Shown here: one piece after another, positions 40,602-49,807 of the stretch
Position numbering within the stretch: the first letter of the stretch is position 1
Layout: each line of letters begins with the position of its first letter
DNA from: Serratia fonticola
GTDB taxonomy: Bacteria > Pseudomonadota > Gammaproteobacteria > Enterobacterales > Enterobacteriaceae
Assembly: GCF_006715025.1 (NCBI RefSeq)
Contig: NZ_VFMK01000001.1
Location: 1,674,001-1,738,000, forward strand
DNA length: 64,000 nt
Reading direction: 5' to 3'
Notes under the pieces: model-generated
Told to the model about the DNA's origin: nothing
Database searches by the model: none
The model's input: the letters and a program-made list of their open reading frames with translations, nothing else
Translations under genes and position numbers: made by a program

Positions 40602-41645
40602 ATGACAACGATTCAACGCCAACACTTTGGCGAGCATCAAGGACAGGCGGTTTCTCTTTTCACACTGACGAATACCAAAGGTATGCGGCTGTGTGTGACC
40701 GATTACGGCTGCATTATTACTCAACTGTGGGTACCGGACCGGCATGGGCAGGCGGAAGATGTCGTGATGGGATTTGACGATCTGGCCGCCTATCAGGCCG
40801 GGCACCCTTTCTTTGGCGCGATTGCCGGGCGTTGTGCCAACCGGATTGCGGGCGGTCGATTCAGTATCGACGGCCAGGAATATATTCTTGCCACTAATGA
40901 ACTGCCAACCGGACAACATTTGCACGGCGGGCGCCGAGGTTTTGACAAGTATGTCTGGCAGGCGCAGGAGGACGGCGACGGTATTATCTTCAGCCGCACG
41001 TCAGTCGATGGTGAAGAAGGCTACCCAGGAAATCTGCAGGTTTCCCACCGTATCGGCCTCACGGAAGACAACGTCATGACGTTGAGTTTTGAGGCGCAAA
41101 CGGACAAGCCGACGTTGGTTAACCTGGTCAATCACAGCCATTACAACCTGCGCGGCCACCAGTACCAGATCCACGATCAGCAGCTCAAGATCGACGCCGA
41201 CTTCATCACGCCAGTAGATGAAACCACCATGTTGCCAACCGGTGAAATCCGCCGCGTAGCCGGTACGGCGTTTGATTTCCGCAACGCCCGTCGTCTGGGG
41301 GATGCCATGTTACATCGGCCGGTGCAGGATTTTGATATGAACTACGTGCTCAAGCCGGGAGAGGGGGCTTTGCACCCCGCCGCGAGTCTTATCTGCCCAC
41401 AGAGCGGGCGAGTGATGGAAGTGTATACCTCATTGCCTGGCGTACAGTTTTATAACGCTTTCAAACTGTCCAACAAAATCTGGAACGGTAAAGCAGGCCA
41501 TCGCTATCAGGCGTTTTCCGGTATCTGTCTTGAGACACAAGCTTTCCCAGACAGCATTCACCATGCCCATTTCAGCAATGTGGTGTTACGCCCTGGAGAA
41601 AAATATAACAGCCAGACTGAACACCGCTTCAGCACCGTGGCGTAG
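40602..41645 (+). CDS. aldose 1-epimerase (GalM type), probable sulfoquinovose mutarotase
   Basis: A 347-residue GalM-family mutarotase. The family active-site pattern is visible: GRCANRIAGGRFSI (about residues 76-89), QHLHGG with a conserved His (about 108), VNHSHYNLRG with the second catalytic His (about 176) and CLETQAFPDS with the catalytic Glu (about 310). E. coli has YihR (about 308 residues) for this step; the present protein is longer and looks like mainstream GalM, so it may be a separate recruitment. It lies 47 bases after the aldolase. Confidence 0.85.
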   Translation: MTTIQRQHFGEHQGQAVSLFTLTNTKGMRLCVTDYGCIITQLWVPDRHGQAEDVVMGFDDLAAYQAGHPFFGAIAGRCANRIAGGRFSIDGQEYILATNELPTGQHLHGGRRGFDKYVWQAQEDGDGIIFSRTSVDGEEGYPGNLQVSHRIGLTEDNVMTLSFEAQTDKPTLVNLVNHSHYNLRGHQYQIHDQQLKIDADFITPVDETTMLPTGEIRRVAGTAFDFRNARRLGDAMLHRPVQDFDMNYVLKPGEGALHPAASLICPQSGRVMEVYTSLPGVQFYNAFKLSNKIWNGKAGHRYQAFSGICLETQAFPDSIHHAHFSNVVLRPGEKYNSQTEHRFSTVA

Positions 41646-41669
41646 GTTTATTCGATTACTGGAAGCAAT

Positions 41670-43016
41670 ATGATGAAAAATAAAGCAAAAGTCGGTGTGT
41701 TGGCGCTGGGGCGTACAACCTTTGACGTCCCTTACGCGCAGGAAATGCTGGCTCAGGCCTGGCAGGCGCTGAGCGGTATGAATATCGAATTGGTGGGGGA
41801 GCCTACGTTGCAGTTTGACGCTGAATCAGCCTTACAGGCTTTGCCGGCGCTCAAACAGGCGGATCTTGATCTGTTGCTGATCCTGCAGGTGACCTTTACC
41901 GATGCCTCTCTTACTACGGAAGTGGTGCGTGATTTTCCGGTGCCGACGGCAATGTGGTCATTTCCAGAGGCGCGCACCGGTGGTCGCCTGCGCCTGAACT
42001 CTTTCTGCGGTGTCAATCTGGCCTGTCATGCCCTGAGTCGTGAAGCTATCAACGTGCAGACTTTGCACGGTTTGCCGAGTGATAGCCGCGTGCTTAACGA
42101 ACTGCAACAGTTGGCGCAGGCGGCCGCGATCGTCAAACGTTTTAAACAGGCCAAAGTCATGGTGATTGGCGAGCACCCGTTGGGCTTTGACGCTTGTAAT
42201 TACAATCAGCAGCAACTGAAGCAGCACTTTGGCGTTGAGGTGACGCGTCAGCCCGTACTTGAGTTTATCGACGAAGTGAAAGCGCTGCCGGACAGCGTAG
42301 CTGATGCGCCTTATGCCCGCCGAGCCAAAGATTTCCCTAATCTGGCGGAGATGGATCAAACCGCCACCCGCAAAACGCTCAAGGTTTATTCTGCCCTGCG
42401 TGAAAAGGCGCAGCGCGAAGGCTACACCGGCATTGCCGTACGCTGCTGGCCGGATTTCTTCACCGACTATGGTTGTGCCGCCTGCGGTGCCCTGGCGTTG
42501 ATGAATGAAGACAAAGTGCCATGCGGTTGCGAAGCCGACATGTTTGGCGTGCTCTCTTCACTGATGGCGCAGTGGGCGTCCGGCAATGCCGCGTTCAACA
42601 CCGATCTGGTGGATATCGATCCGCAGGATAACAGCGTGGTGTTCTGGCACTGCGGGCAAGCGCCGATAGAAATGGCCGATCGTGATGGCCCGGTACAGGC
42701 CACTATCCACTCCAACCGCAAGCTTCCTCTGCTCTCTGAATTTGCCCTTAAACCAGGACGCATCACGCTCTGCCGCATTACTCAAGGGGAAGGCAAACTG
42801 CGCCTGATGCTGGCTGGTGGTGAGATGCTCAAAGCTCCGCTGGCCTTTTCCGGTACCGCTGGAACGGCGCGTCTGGATGTTGATGCCGACACATACCGCC
42901 AGCGCCTGATCGCTGCTGGCATGGAGCACCATACCTCGTTGGTTTACGGCGAACACCGTCCGCTGCTGCGCAAAGTGGCCGACCTGCTTGGTTTGGACGT
43001 CATTGAACTGACCTGA
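41670..43016 (+). CDS. L-fucose-isomerase-like protein, probable sulfoquinovose isomerase
   Basis: A 448-residue protein of the L-fucose/L-arabinose isomerase superfamily: the N-terminal Rossmann-like domains (KVGVLALGRTTFDVPYAQEM) and a central/C-terminal part with CWPDFFTDYGCAACGALALMN and a CGCEADMFG segment (about residues 262-300) that supply the acidic metal ligands in the family. No similarity to E. coli YihS, which is of the AGE/mannose-isomerase type. Its position between the mutarotase and YihQ suggests it converts SQ to sulfofructose. A fucose-isomerase-like SQ isomerase (SqvD) is, from memory, known from Gram-positive sulfoglycolysis clusters. Spacing to galM is 24 bases. Confidence 0.75.
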   Translation: MMKNKAKVGVLALGRTTFDVPYAQEMLAQAWQALSGMNIELVGEPTLQFDAESALQALPALKQADLDLLLILQVTFTDASLTTEVVRDFPVPTAMWSFPEARTGGRLRLNSFCGVNLACHALSREAINVQTLHGLPSDSRVLNELQQLAQAAAIVKRFKQAKVMVIGEHPLGFDACNYNQQQLKQHFGVEVTRQPVLEFIDEVKALPDSVADAPYARRAKDFPNLAEMDQTATRKTLKVYSALREKAQREGYTGIAVRCWPDFFTDYGCAACGALALMNEDKVPCGCEADMFGVLSSLMAQWASGNAAFNTDLVDIDPQDNSVVFWHCGQAPIEMADRDGPVQATIHSNRKLPLLSEFALKPGRITLCRITQGEGKLRLMLAGGEMLKAPLAFSGTAGTARLDVDADTYRQRLIAAGMEHHTSLVYGEHRPLLRKVADLLGLDVIELT

Positions 43017-43070
43017 GCGTGACTAAAACGCTCAGGAAAATACGGTATTTAACCTTTTGGAGAATTGAGC

Positions 43071-45098
43071 ATGGCTTCTCAGCAAGGCTTGGAACTGACA
43101 CAACATGAGAGTGGATTTACGCTGACTTTTCAGCAACGCGTACTGTTGCAACACTCGGCAGAGGCACCTTGCCTGTGGATTGGACGCGGTAAAGCGGATA
43201 TCGATATGTTCCGCGGCAACTTCAGCATCAAAGATCAACTCAGCGAAAAACTGGCCCTGACCGAGGCCAGCATTACGCCACAAGACAACGGATGGCTTAT
43301 CCGCTTCCGCCGGGGTGATGTGGCCCAGTGTACGCTGGCAATCACTACCGATGCGCAAGGGCGTTTGGAAATGCGTCTGCGCAACAGCGATGAGCAGAAC
43401 AACCGCATGTGGCTGCGCCTGTCTGCTCAGCCAGAAGATCATGTTTATGGTTGTGGCGAACAGTTTTCCTACTTTGACCTGCGCGGTAAGCCCTTCCCGT
43501 TATGGACCAGTGAGCAGGGGGTTGGCCGTAATAAACAGAGCTATGTCACCTGGCAGGCGGACTGCAAAGAGAACGCCGGTGGTGATTACTATTGGACCTT
43601 CTTCCCGCAGCCGACGTTTGTCAGCAGCCAGAAGTATTACTGCCACGTAGAAAACAGTTGCTACATGAACTTCGATTTTTCTGCCCCAGAGTGCCATGAA
43701 CTGGCGATCTGGCAGGATCAGGCGGTGTTGCGCTTTGACTGCGCCGACAGCTACATCAGCCTGTTGGAAAAGCTGACCGCGTTACTTGGCCGCCAGCCGG
43801 AACTGCCGGACTGGGTCTACGACGGGGTGATCCTGGGTATTCAAGGGGGAACCGAGGTTTGCCAACAGAAACTGGACCTGATGCGTGAACACGGTGTCAA
43901 GGTTAGCGGGATCTGGGCGCAGGACTGGGAAGGACGGCGGATCACCTCTTTTGGCAAACGTCTGATGTGGAACTGGCGCTGGGACAGCGAGCTATACCCG
44001 GAGCTGGATAAACGCATTCCGCAGTGGAAAAAAGAGGGGGTACATTTTCTGGGGTACATCAACCCTTACGTGGCCATAGAGAAAGAGCTGTACGCCGAGG
44101 CGGCCGAGAAAGGCTATCTGACCAAGGATTACGACGGTAACGACTACCAGGTCGAATTTGGCGAGTTCTATGCTGGCGTAGTCGATCTTACCAAGCCGGA
44201 AGCTTATGACTGGTACAAGAACGTCATCAAAAAGAATCTGATCGAATTTGGTCTCGACGGCTGGATGGCGGACTTTGGCGAATACCTGCCAACCGATACC
44301 GTCATGCATAACGGCGTGGATGCGGAAATCATGCATAACGCCTGGCCCGCACTGTGGGCCAAGTGCAACTACGACGCACTGGAAGAATGCGGCAAGCTGG
44401 GCGAGATCCTGTTCTTTATGCGCGCGGGCTACACCGGCAGCCAGAAGTATTCGGTAATGATGTGGGCAGGCGATCAGAACGTCGACTGGAGCCTGGATGA
44501 TGGCCTGGCTTCGGTGATCCCGGCGGCGCTGTCGTTGGCGATGACCGGCCACGGCCTGCACCACAGCGATATTGGCGGCTATACCACGTTGTTTGATATG
44601 AAGCGCAGTAAGGAATTGCTGATGCGGTGGTGTGAGTTCTGCGCCTTTACGCCGCTAATGCGAACCCATGAGGGTAACCGCCCAGACGATAACTGGCAGT
44701 TTGATCATGATGTCGACACTATTCGTCAGTTTGCCCGTATGAGCCAGGTGTTCAGTACTCTTAAGCCTTACATCAAACAGGCGGTGGCACTCAATGCGCA
44801 GTCCGGCTTGCCGGTGATGCGCCCGCTGTTCCTGCACTACGAAGACGATGCCCAGACATACAGCCTGAAATACCAATACCTGTTTGGCCGCGATCTGCTG
44901 GTGGCGCCGGTGCATGAAGAAGGCCGCACCGACTGGACGCTCTACCTGCCGCAGGACAGTTGGATCAACCTGTGGACCGGTGAGCCGCAAAACGGGGGTG
45001 GTGAGGTCACAGTGGCGGCACCGATGGGCCAACCGCCGGTGTTCTATCGGGCGCACAGTGAGTGGGCGGAGCTGTTTGCGTCATTACGTGCGCTGTAA
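43071..45098 (+). CDS. yihQ: sulfoquinovosidase YihQ (GH31)
   Basis: A 675-residue GH31 alpha-glycosidase very similar to E. coli YihQ (678). The nucleophile is Asp401 (WMADFGEYLP) and the acid/base Asp468 (WAGDQNVDW). The residues that recognise the sulfonate in E. coli (Arg301, Trp304 and Tyr508) are all present with a constant offset of four: Arg297 and Trp300 in SFGKRLMWNW and Tyr504 in SDIGGYTTLF. This makes sulfoquinovosyl glycosides, e.g. SQDG head groups, the expected substrates. The start at 43071 follows TTGGAG; the open frame is two codons longer (TTG). Confidence 0.96.
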   Translation: MASQQGLELTQHESGFTLTFQQRVLLQHSAEAPCLWIGRGKADIDMFRGNFSIKDQLSEKLALTEASITPQDNGWLIRFRRGDVAQCTLAITTDAQGRLEMRLRNSDEQNNRMWLRLSAQPEDHVYGCGEQFSYFDLRGKPFPLWTSEQGVGRNKQSYVTWQADCKENAGGDYYWTFFPQPTFVSSQKYYCHVENSCYMNFDFSAPECHELAIWQDQAVLRFDCADSYISLLEKLTALLGRQPELPDWVYDGVILGIQGGTEVCQQKLDLMREHGVKVSGIWAQDWEGRRITSFGKRLMWNWRWDSELYPELDKRIPQWKKEGVHFLGYINPYVAIEKELYAEAAEKGYLTKDYDGNDYQVEFGEFYAGVVDLTKPEAYDWYKNVIKKNLIEFGLDGWMADFGEYLPTDTVMHNGVDAEIMHNAWPALWAKCNYDALEECGKLGEILFFMRAGYTGSQKYSVMMWAGDQNVDWSLDDGLASVIPAALSLAMTGHGLHHSDIGGYTTLFDMKRSKELLMRWCEFCAFTPLMRTHEGNRPDDNWQFDHDVDTIRQFARMSQVFSTLKPYIKQAVALNAQSGLPVMRPLFLHYEDDAQTYSLKYQYLFGRDLLVAPVHEEGRTDWTLYLPQDSWINLWTGEPQNGGGEVTVAAPMGQPPVFYRAHSEWAELFASLRAL

Positions 45099-45173
45099 TC
45101 ACAACAAACTATCAGCCGCTATTTGTTTATAGCGGCTCCCTCTGGGAAGGGGTGTTTTCCAAGGAGAATCACC

Positions 45174-46565
45174 ATGAGTGAAGCCAACCAGGATCCGGTC
45201 AAACTGGTATTACCCTTGCGTGAGAAATTCGCTTACGGCATGGGGGATGTCGGTTCCAATCTGCTGTTGTGTGTAGGAACGTTGTATCTGCTGAAATTCT
45301 ATACCGATGTGCTGGGTATTCCGGCCGCGTGGGGTGGGGTGATCTTCCTGATCTCGCGCTTCTTTACCGCCTTTACCGACATGGGCACGGGGTTGATGCT
45401 GGATTCCCGGCGCAATATCGGCCCCAAAGGCAAGTTCCGGCCATTTATCCTTTACGCTTCGATGCCTGTTGCGTTGCTGGTGGTCGCCAACTTTATCGGT
45501 ACTTCATTCGATGTCACCGTTAAAACGGTCATTGCTACGCTGATCTTTATGGCGTTCGGGCTGTTCTTTAGCATGATGAACTGTTCCTACGGCGCGATGG
45601 TACCCGCGATGACCAAAAACCCGCAGGAGCGGGCGCAACTGGCCGCCTGGCGTCAAGGCGGGGCAACGGTGGGATTGCTGTTGTGTACTGTCGGGTTTGT
45701 GCCAATCCTGTCGCTATTTGAAGGTCGTGCGCAGGTGGGGTATCTGGTGGCGGCCGCTATCTTCGCCTTTGTCGGAATGTTGTGTATGTGGTGGTGTTAT
45801 TCCGGTGTCAAAGAGCGTTATGTCGAGCTCCCGAAACCGGGAGCGCCAAAGCCGGGGTTGCTGCAATCCTTCAAGGCGATAGCAGGCAACAAACCGCTGT
45901 TTGTGCTTTGTGTTGCCAATCTGTGTACGTTGGCCGGGTTTAACATCAAGCTGGCGATCCAGATCTACTACACCCAATACGTGCTCAACGATATCACTTT
46001 GCTGTCCTATATGGGCTTCTTCAGCATGGGCTGCATCCTGCTTGGGGTGCTGCTGGTCCCGATGGTGGTGAAACGCTTTGGCAAGAAAAACGTCTATCTG
46101 GGCGGCCTGTCGCTATGGATCCTGGGCGATGCGATGAACTATATGTGGGGCAACACCTCTACGCTGTTTGTGTTGTTCTCCTGCCTGGCGTTCTTCGGTA
46201 CGGCGTTCGTCAATAGTCTTAACTGGGCGTTGGTCTCGGATACCGTGGAATACGGTGAATGGAAAACCGGCGTGCGCTCAGAAGGCACGGTCTACACCGG
46301 TTTTACCTTCTTCCGTAAGGTTTCTCAAGGTTTGGCTGGCTTTTTCCCTGGCGTGATGCTGGCTTACATCGGTTATGTCCCCAATGTGGAGCAAGGGGCG
46401 GGTACGCTGGAGGGATTGCGGCAATTAATCTTCCTCTATCCGTGTGGTCTGGCCGTATTGACGGCATTGACCATGGGGTTGTTCTATCACCTGACGGAGA
46501 AAAACTACCTCAGGATTGTTGGGGAACTGGAGGATAGGAAGCGCTCAGTAAGCCCGGCAATGTAA
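45174..46565 (+). CDS. yihP: GPH-family sugar-sulfonate transporter YihP
   Basis: A 463-residue glycoside-pentoside-hexuronide:cation symporter with 12 predicted helices. The segments VSDTVEYGEWKTGVRSEGTV and FFRKVSQGLAGFFPG match E. coli YihP better than YihO. In E. coli the pair YihO/YihP are thought to import SQ or its glycosides and export DHPS, but which does which is not settled. The ATG at 45174 has AAGGAG upstream; the open frame begins at 45123. Confidence 0.88.
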   Translation: MSEANQDPVKLVLPLREKFAYGMGDVGSNLLLCVGTLYLLKFYTDVLGIPAAWGGVIFLISRFFTAFTDMGTGLMLDSRRNIGPKGKFRPFILYASMPVALLVVANFIGTSFDVTVKTVIATLIFMAFGLFFSMMNCSYGAMVPAMTKNPQERAQLAAWRQGGATVGLLLCTVGFVPILSLFEGRAQVGYLVAAAIFAFVGMLCMWWCYSGVKERYVELPKPGAPKPGLLQSFKAIAGNKPLFVLCVANLCTLAGFNIKLAIQIYYTQYVLNDITLLSYMGFFSMGCILLGVLLVPMVVKRFGKKNVYLGGLSLWILGDAMNYMWGNTSTLFVLFSCLAFFGTAFVNSLNWALVSDTVEYGEWKTGVRSEGTVYTGFTFFRKVSQGLAGFFPGVMLAYIGYVPNVEQGAGTLEGLRQLIFLYPCGLAVLTALTMGLFYHLTEKNYLRIVGELEDRKRSVSPAM

Positions 46566-46581
46566 ATCCTCGTATGGGCAT

Positions 46582-46665
46582 CGCTTGCTCATCCTCTGGC
46601 ACTGACTTCGGTAAGTGACAAGGATGCGCAAGCGGGCCATCTCGTGATAACTCGACATCATAGGG
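46582..46665. repeat. palindromic intergenic repeat, short copy C
   Basis: A stem CGCTTGC-CATCCT / AGGATG-GCAAGCG at 46582-46634 with internal CACT/AGTG pairing, followed by CATCATAGGGTAT. The GGGTAT end matches the repeats at 17709 and 51481, so this is probably a diverged member lacking one arm. It sits between yihP and yihO and could also stabilise or attenuate the transcript. Confidence 0.6.
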
Positions 46666-46709
46666 TATTCATTGCTGTCATGGTTTGCTAAATAATGAGG
46701 TTCTGTCTG

Positions 46710-48146
46710 ATGGCTAACGCTACATCCTACGAAGACCCCGTCACGCTGCGTTTGCCGCTGCGTGAAAAGTTCGCCTACGGTATGGGGGACTTCGGCTCTA
46801 ACCTGATGCTGTGTATCGGCACGCTTTATTTGCTGAAGTTCTATACGGATATCCTGGGGTTGCCCGCTATTTATGGTGGGATAATCTTTCTGATTGCCAA
46901 ATTTTTTACCGCCTTCACCGATATGTTGACCGGCGTGTTGTTGGATTCACGACGTCATATCGGCGCTAAGGGCAAATTCAGGCCCTTTATCTTCTATGCT
47001 TCGCTGCCGGTCGCTTTACTGGCGGTCGCAAATTTCCTCGATAACGGTTTTAGCCTAAACAGCAAAACCATTCTGGCCACCGTGCTGTTTATGCTGTTTG
47101 GCCTGTTCTATAGCCTGATGAACTGTGCTTATGGGGCGATGGTTCCCGCCATTACCAAAAATCCTCAGGAGCGTGCGCAGTTGGCCGCCTGGCGGCAAGG
47201 TGGTGCTACTCTGGGGTTGTTGCTCTGTACCGTCGGTTTCGTACCCATCCAGATGTTATTCGTTTCTCGTCCCGAAATAGGGTATCTGGTGGCTGCCGTG
47301 GTGTTTGCGACCTGCGGTGTATTTTGTATGTGGTGGTGCCATGCTGGCGTCAAAGAGCGCTATGTCGAGGTGGTGCCTGCACACCACAAACCGGGGATTT
47401 TTAAATCCTTCCGGGCCATTTTCCAGAATCCGCCGTTATTGGTGCTGTGTATCGCCAACCTGTGTACCTTGGCGGCGTTTAATATCAAGCTGGCGATCCA
47501 GGTCTATTACACCCAATACGTTTTGCATGATATCCATTTGCTTTCCTATATGGGCTTTTTCAGCATGGGGTGCATTTTGATTGGCGTGCTGATGGTTCCG
47601 GCGGCCGTAAAGCGTTTTGGGAAAAAACGTGTTTATCTTGGGGGATTACTGCTCTGGTGCTTGGGCGATCTGCTTAACTATGCCTGGGGCGATAGTTCAG
47701 TTTCTTTCGTGGCGTTCTCCTGCATGGCGTTCTTTGGCACGGCGTTCGTCAATAGTCTGAACTGGGCACTGGTGCCAGATACTGTCGATTATGGCGAATG
47801 GAAAACCGGTATCCGTGCAGAAGGTTCGGTTTACACGGGATATACCTTTTCCCGTAAGATCTCTGCTGCCTTGGCCGGGCTGTTGCCGGGGATCATGTTG
47901 ACGCAAATCGGCTATATCCCCAATATTGAGCAATCAGCGTCAGTGCTGGAGGGATTGCGCCAGCTTATATTTATTTACCCCTGCATATTGGCGATGGCTG
48001 CCGCCATCATGATGGCGGCTTTTTATAAATTAAATGAACCGCTATTTATGCAGATAATAACGGACATTAATAACAGAAAAAAAGACAGGGAAGAGAAAAA
48101 TGATATTCATTCGGTGGTTAACGTAGAAGTAATTAAACAGAGCTGA
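46710..48146 (+). CDS. yihO: GPH-family sugar-sulfonate transporter YihO
   Basis: A 478-residue, 12-helix GPH symporter. It resembles E. coli YihO in YGGIIFLIAKFFTAFTDMLT and VPDTVDYGEWKTGIRAEGSV. It is about as similar to YihP next door as the E. coli pair, so it is an old paralogue. The ATG at 46710 has GAGG upstream; an earlier in-frame ATG (46695) is possible. The C-terminus is Lys/Asp/Glu-rich and cytoplasmic. Confidence 0.88.
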   Translation: MANATSYEDPVTLRLPLREKFAYGMGDFGSNLMLCIGTLYLLKFYTDILGLPAIYGGIIFLIAKFFTAFTDMLTGVLLDSRRHIGAKGKFRPFIFYASLPVALLAVANFLDNGFSLNSKTILATVLFMLFGLFYSLMNCAYGAMVPAITKNPQERAQLAAWRQGGATLGLLLCTVGFVPIQMLFVSRPEIGYLVAAVVFATCGVFCMWWCHAGVKERYVEVVPAHHKPGIFKSFRAIFQNPPLLVLCIANLCTLAAFNIKLAIQVYYTQYVLHDIHLLSYMGFFSMGCILIGVLMVPAAVKRFGKKRVYLGGLLLWCLGDLLNYAWGDSSVSFVAFSCMAFFGTAFVNSLNWALVPDTVDYGEWKTGIRAEGSVYTGYTFSRKISAALAGLLPGIMLTQIGYIPNIEQSASVLEGLRQLIFIYPCILAMAAAIMMAAFYKLNEPLFMQIITDINNRKKDREEKNDIHSVVNVEVIKQS

Positions 48147-48274
48147 TTTGGAATAATTATTAATAATCGAGCCCGGCTGTCATGCCTCATGGTGTGACGG
48201 CAGGGTAGGTGCATTCTTTTATCAAGACATGTCACAAGGAAACTCAACCTATGTCAATACATTGGGGAATTAGC

Positions 48275-48970
48275 ATGAATAAAACCAATTCGGCATTGTT
48301 GCTCTCGGCGCTGCTCGCCTCAGCCAGTGCTCAGGCTGGACGCGCCTACCTGGAAACTCGTGAAGCTTACAATACCGCCTCAGAATTAAATGAAATCATC
48401 CTGCGTGGTGGCTACAACTTTGATGGTGGTGCGGGGGTGATGGCCACTAATGCCTATAATATCGGTAAGTTTGACCAGCTCAAACACGGTTATAACGAAT
48501 TGGAAGGCTGGTATCCCTTGTTCCATCCAACGGATAAGTGGACAATCTCTCCGGGTGGATTGGTGAACTCAAACAGTAACGGTTCCGGTGGCGCCCTCTA
48601 TTTAGACAACAATTATAAATTTTTGCCATTCTTCAGCCTGACGGTCCGTTATCGTTACAATCGTAATAACTATGACTCCATCGATTTTAACGGTCAACCA
48701 GCACGCAACGATACGCATGAAATTGCCAATTACTGGAACTTTAAAATTACTGATAAATTCAGTTACACCTTCGAGCCGCATTATTTTATTCGGGTCAATG
48801 ATTTTCACAGTAAAAATGGGAAAAGCCACCATTGGGAAGTGACCAATAAATTCAGTTATAAAATTGATACCCATTGGATGCCCTATTTAGAGCTTCAATG
48901 GCTGGACCGCTGGAATGATTATAACAAGGAGCAGTATCGTATCCGCCTCGGGCTGCGCTATACCTTTTAG
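48275..48970 (+). CDS. ompL: outer-membrane porin OmpL (KdgM family)
   Basis: A 231-residue KdgM-type monomeric beta-barrel (12 strands) with a signal peptide (cleaved at AQA-GRAYLETREAYN). It matches E. coli OmpL: ELKHGYNE-like QLKHGYNELEGWYPLF, TISPGGLVN and the terminal aromatic LRYTF for Bam recognition. It should admit SQ or anionic SQ glycosides. The start at 48275 (MNKTNSALL) has GGGG upstream; the frame is open from 48209. Last gene of the operon. Confidence 0.93.
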   Translation: MNKTNSALLLSALLASASAQAGRAYLETREAYNTASELNEIILRGGYNFDGGAGVMATNAYNIGKFDQLKHGYNELEGWYPLFHPTDKWTISPGGLVNSNSNGSGGALYLDNNYKFLPFFSLTVRYRYNRNNYDSIDFNGQPARNDTHEIANYWNFKITDKFSYTFEPHYFIRVNDFHSKNGKSHHWEVTNKFSYKIDTHWMPYLELQWLDRWNDYNKEQYRIRLGLRYTF

Positions 48971-48983
48971 CGGGGTATAAAAA

Positions 48984-49008
48984 ACCCGGTCAAATAAACT
49001 GGCCGGGT
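48984..49008 (+). terminator. terminator of the sulfoquinovose operon
   Basis: ACCCGG / CCGGGT stem-loop with A and T flanks 14 bases after ompL; it also lies downstream of the converging response-regulator gene. Confidence 0.65.
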
Positions 49009-49102
49009 AAAATATGCAACATTTCAAGACGGGTGTCGATATCGAGGGGATATCGCCAGACCAGTCTAACTCGGCAATATGACAGGCAGATGGCAATTTA
49101 TA

Positions 49103-49789
49103 TTATGCCTTTCGGTATAAACGGCGCGGGTGGCCGATGTTGCCGTAGCGCATTTCGACGCGTACAAACTCAGTCGTGACGCAGTATTCCAGATAGCGGC
49201 GTGCGGTGGTTTTACTGATCCCGGCCTGTTCAACCACATCTTCCACCGCATGTGCCACATCGGGCTGATTGATAAACAGCGCCTGCACCAGCTCCAGCGT
49301 GTTGGCTTCAATCCCTTTGGTACTGGAGTCGCTGGAGAACTGTTTGGACTGCAGGTTATAAAGTGCATCGACGCTACTTTGGTCGATCACCTTGAAGGTG
49401 CGCTGCGTCTGTACAAATTGTATAAAACGCTCCAGAGAATTACGTAACCGCTTATAGGACACCGGTTTGATGATGTAGTCGAAGGCGCCGTTACGGATCG
49501 CCTGGCTGCAGGTGTTCATATCGCTGGCCGCCGTGATAAAGATCACCGAACAACCGGATTTTTTTACCGCGGCTTCTTCCATGAGTGTGATCCCCTGGCC
49601 GTCTGGTAAAAAGTTGTCCAGCAGGATCAGGCGGGGGTGATGAGCATTGACTTTTGCTTTGGCTTCCGCCAGCGTTGCAGCATAGGCCACTACTCGCAGG
49701 CTGAAGTTTTTTTCAAGAAATTCTGCGTGCAGCGTGGCCAGTTGTGGCTCGTCTTCCACGATCAAAACGTCCAGTGGTTCATGTTGCAT
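49103..49789 (-). CDS. CitB/DcuR-type response regulator
   Basis: A 228-residue regulator. Receiver domain: acidic pocket VEDE (about 11-14), phospho-acceptor Asp in ILLDNFLPDG (about 58) and Lys in IIKPVSYKR (about 108). Output domain: KGIEANTLELVQALF and the helix-turn-helix GISKTTARRYLEYC (about 187-200), the CitB/DpiA/DcuR signature. It is 18 bases after its sensor gene and probably activates the divergent 2-hydroxycarboxylate transporter. Exact E. coli orthologue not assigned. Confidence 0.9.
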   Translation of the reverse strand: MQHEPLDVLIVEDEPQLATLHAEFLEKNFSLRVVAYAATLAEAKAKVNAHHPRLILLDNFLPDGQGITLMEEAAVKKSGCSVIFITAASDMNTCSQAIRNGAFDYIIKPVSYKRLRNSLERFIQFVQTQRTFKVIDQSSVDALYNLQSKQFSSDSSTKGIEANTLELVQALFINQPDVAHAVEDVVEQAGISKTTARRYLEYCVTTEFVRVEMRYGNIGHPRRLYRKA

Positions 49790-49807
49790 AGATCGGGTCC
49801 GGGTACC

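Noticed and set aside
43992..44564. 190-codon minus-strand frame inside yihQ
   Set aside because: Antisense shadow of a strongly conserved GH31 gene.
36793..48970. Considered a tagatose or galactitol catabolic cluster because of the GatY-like aldolase and GalM
   Set aside because: The conserved sulfonate-binding residues of YihQ and the YihU, YihV, YihW, OmpL orthologues point to sulfoquinovose.
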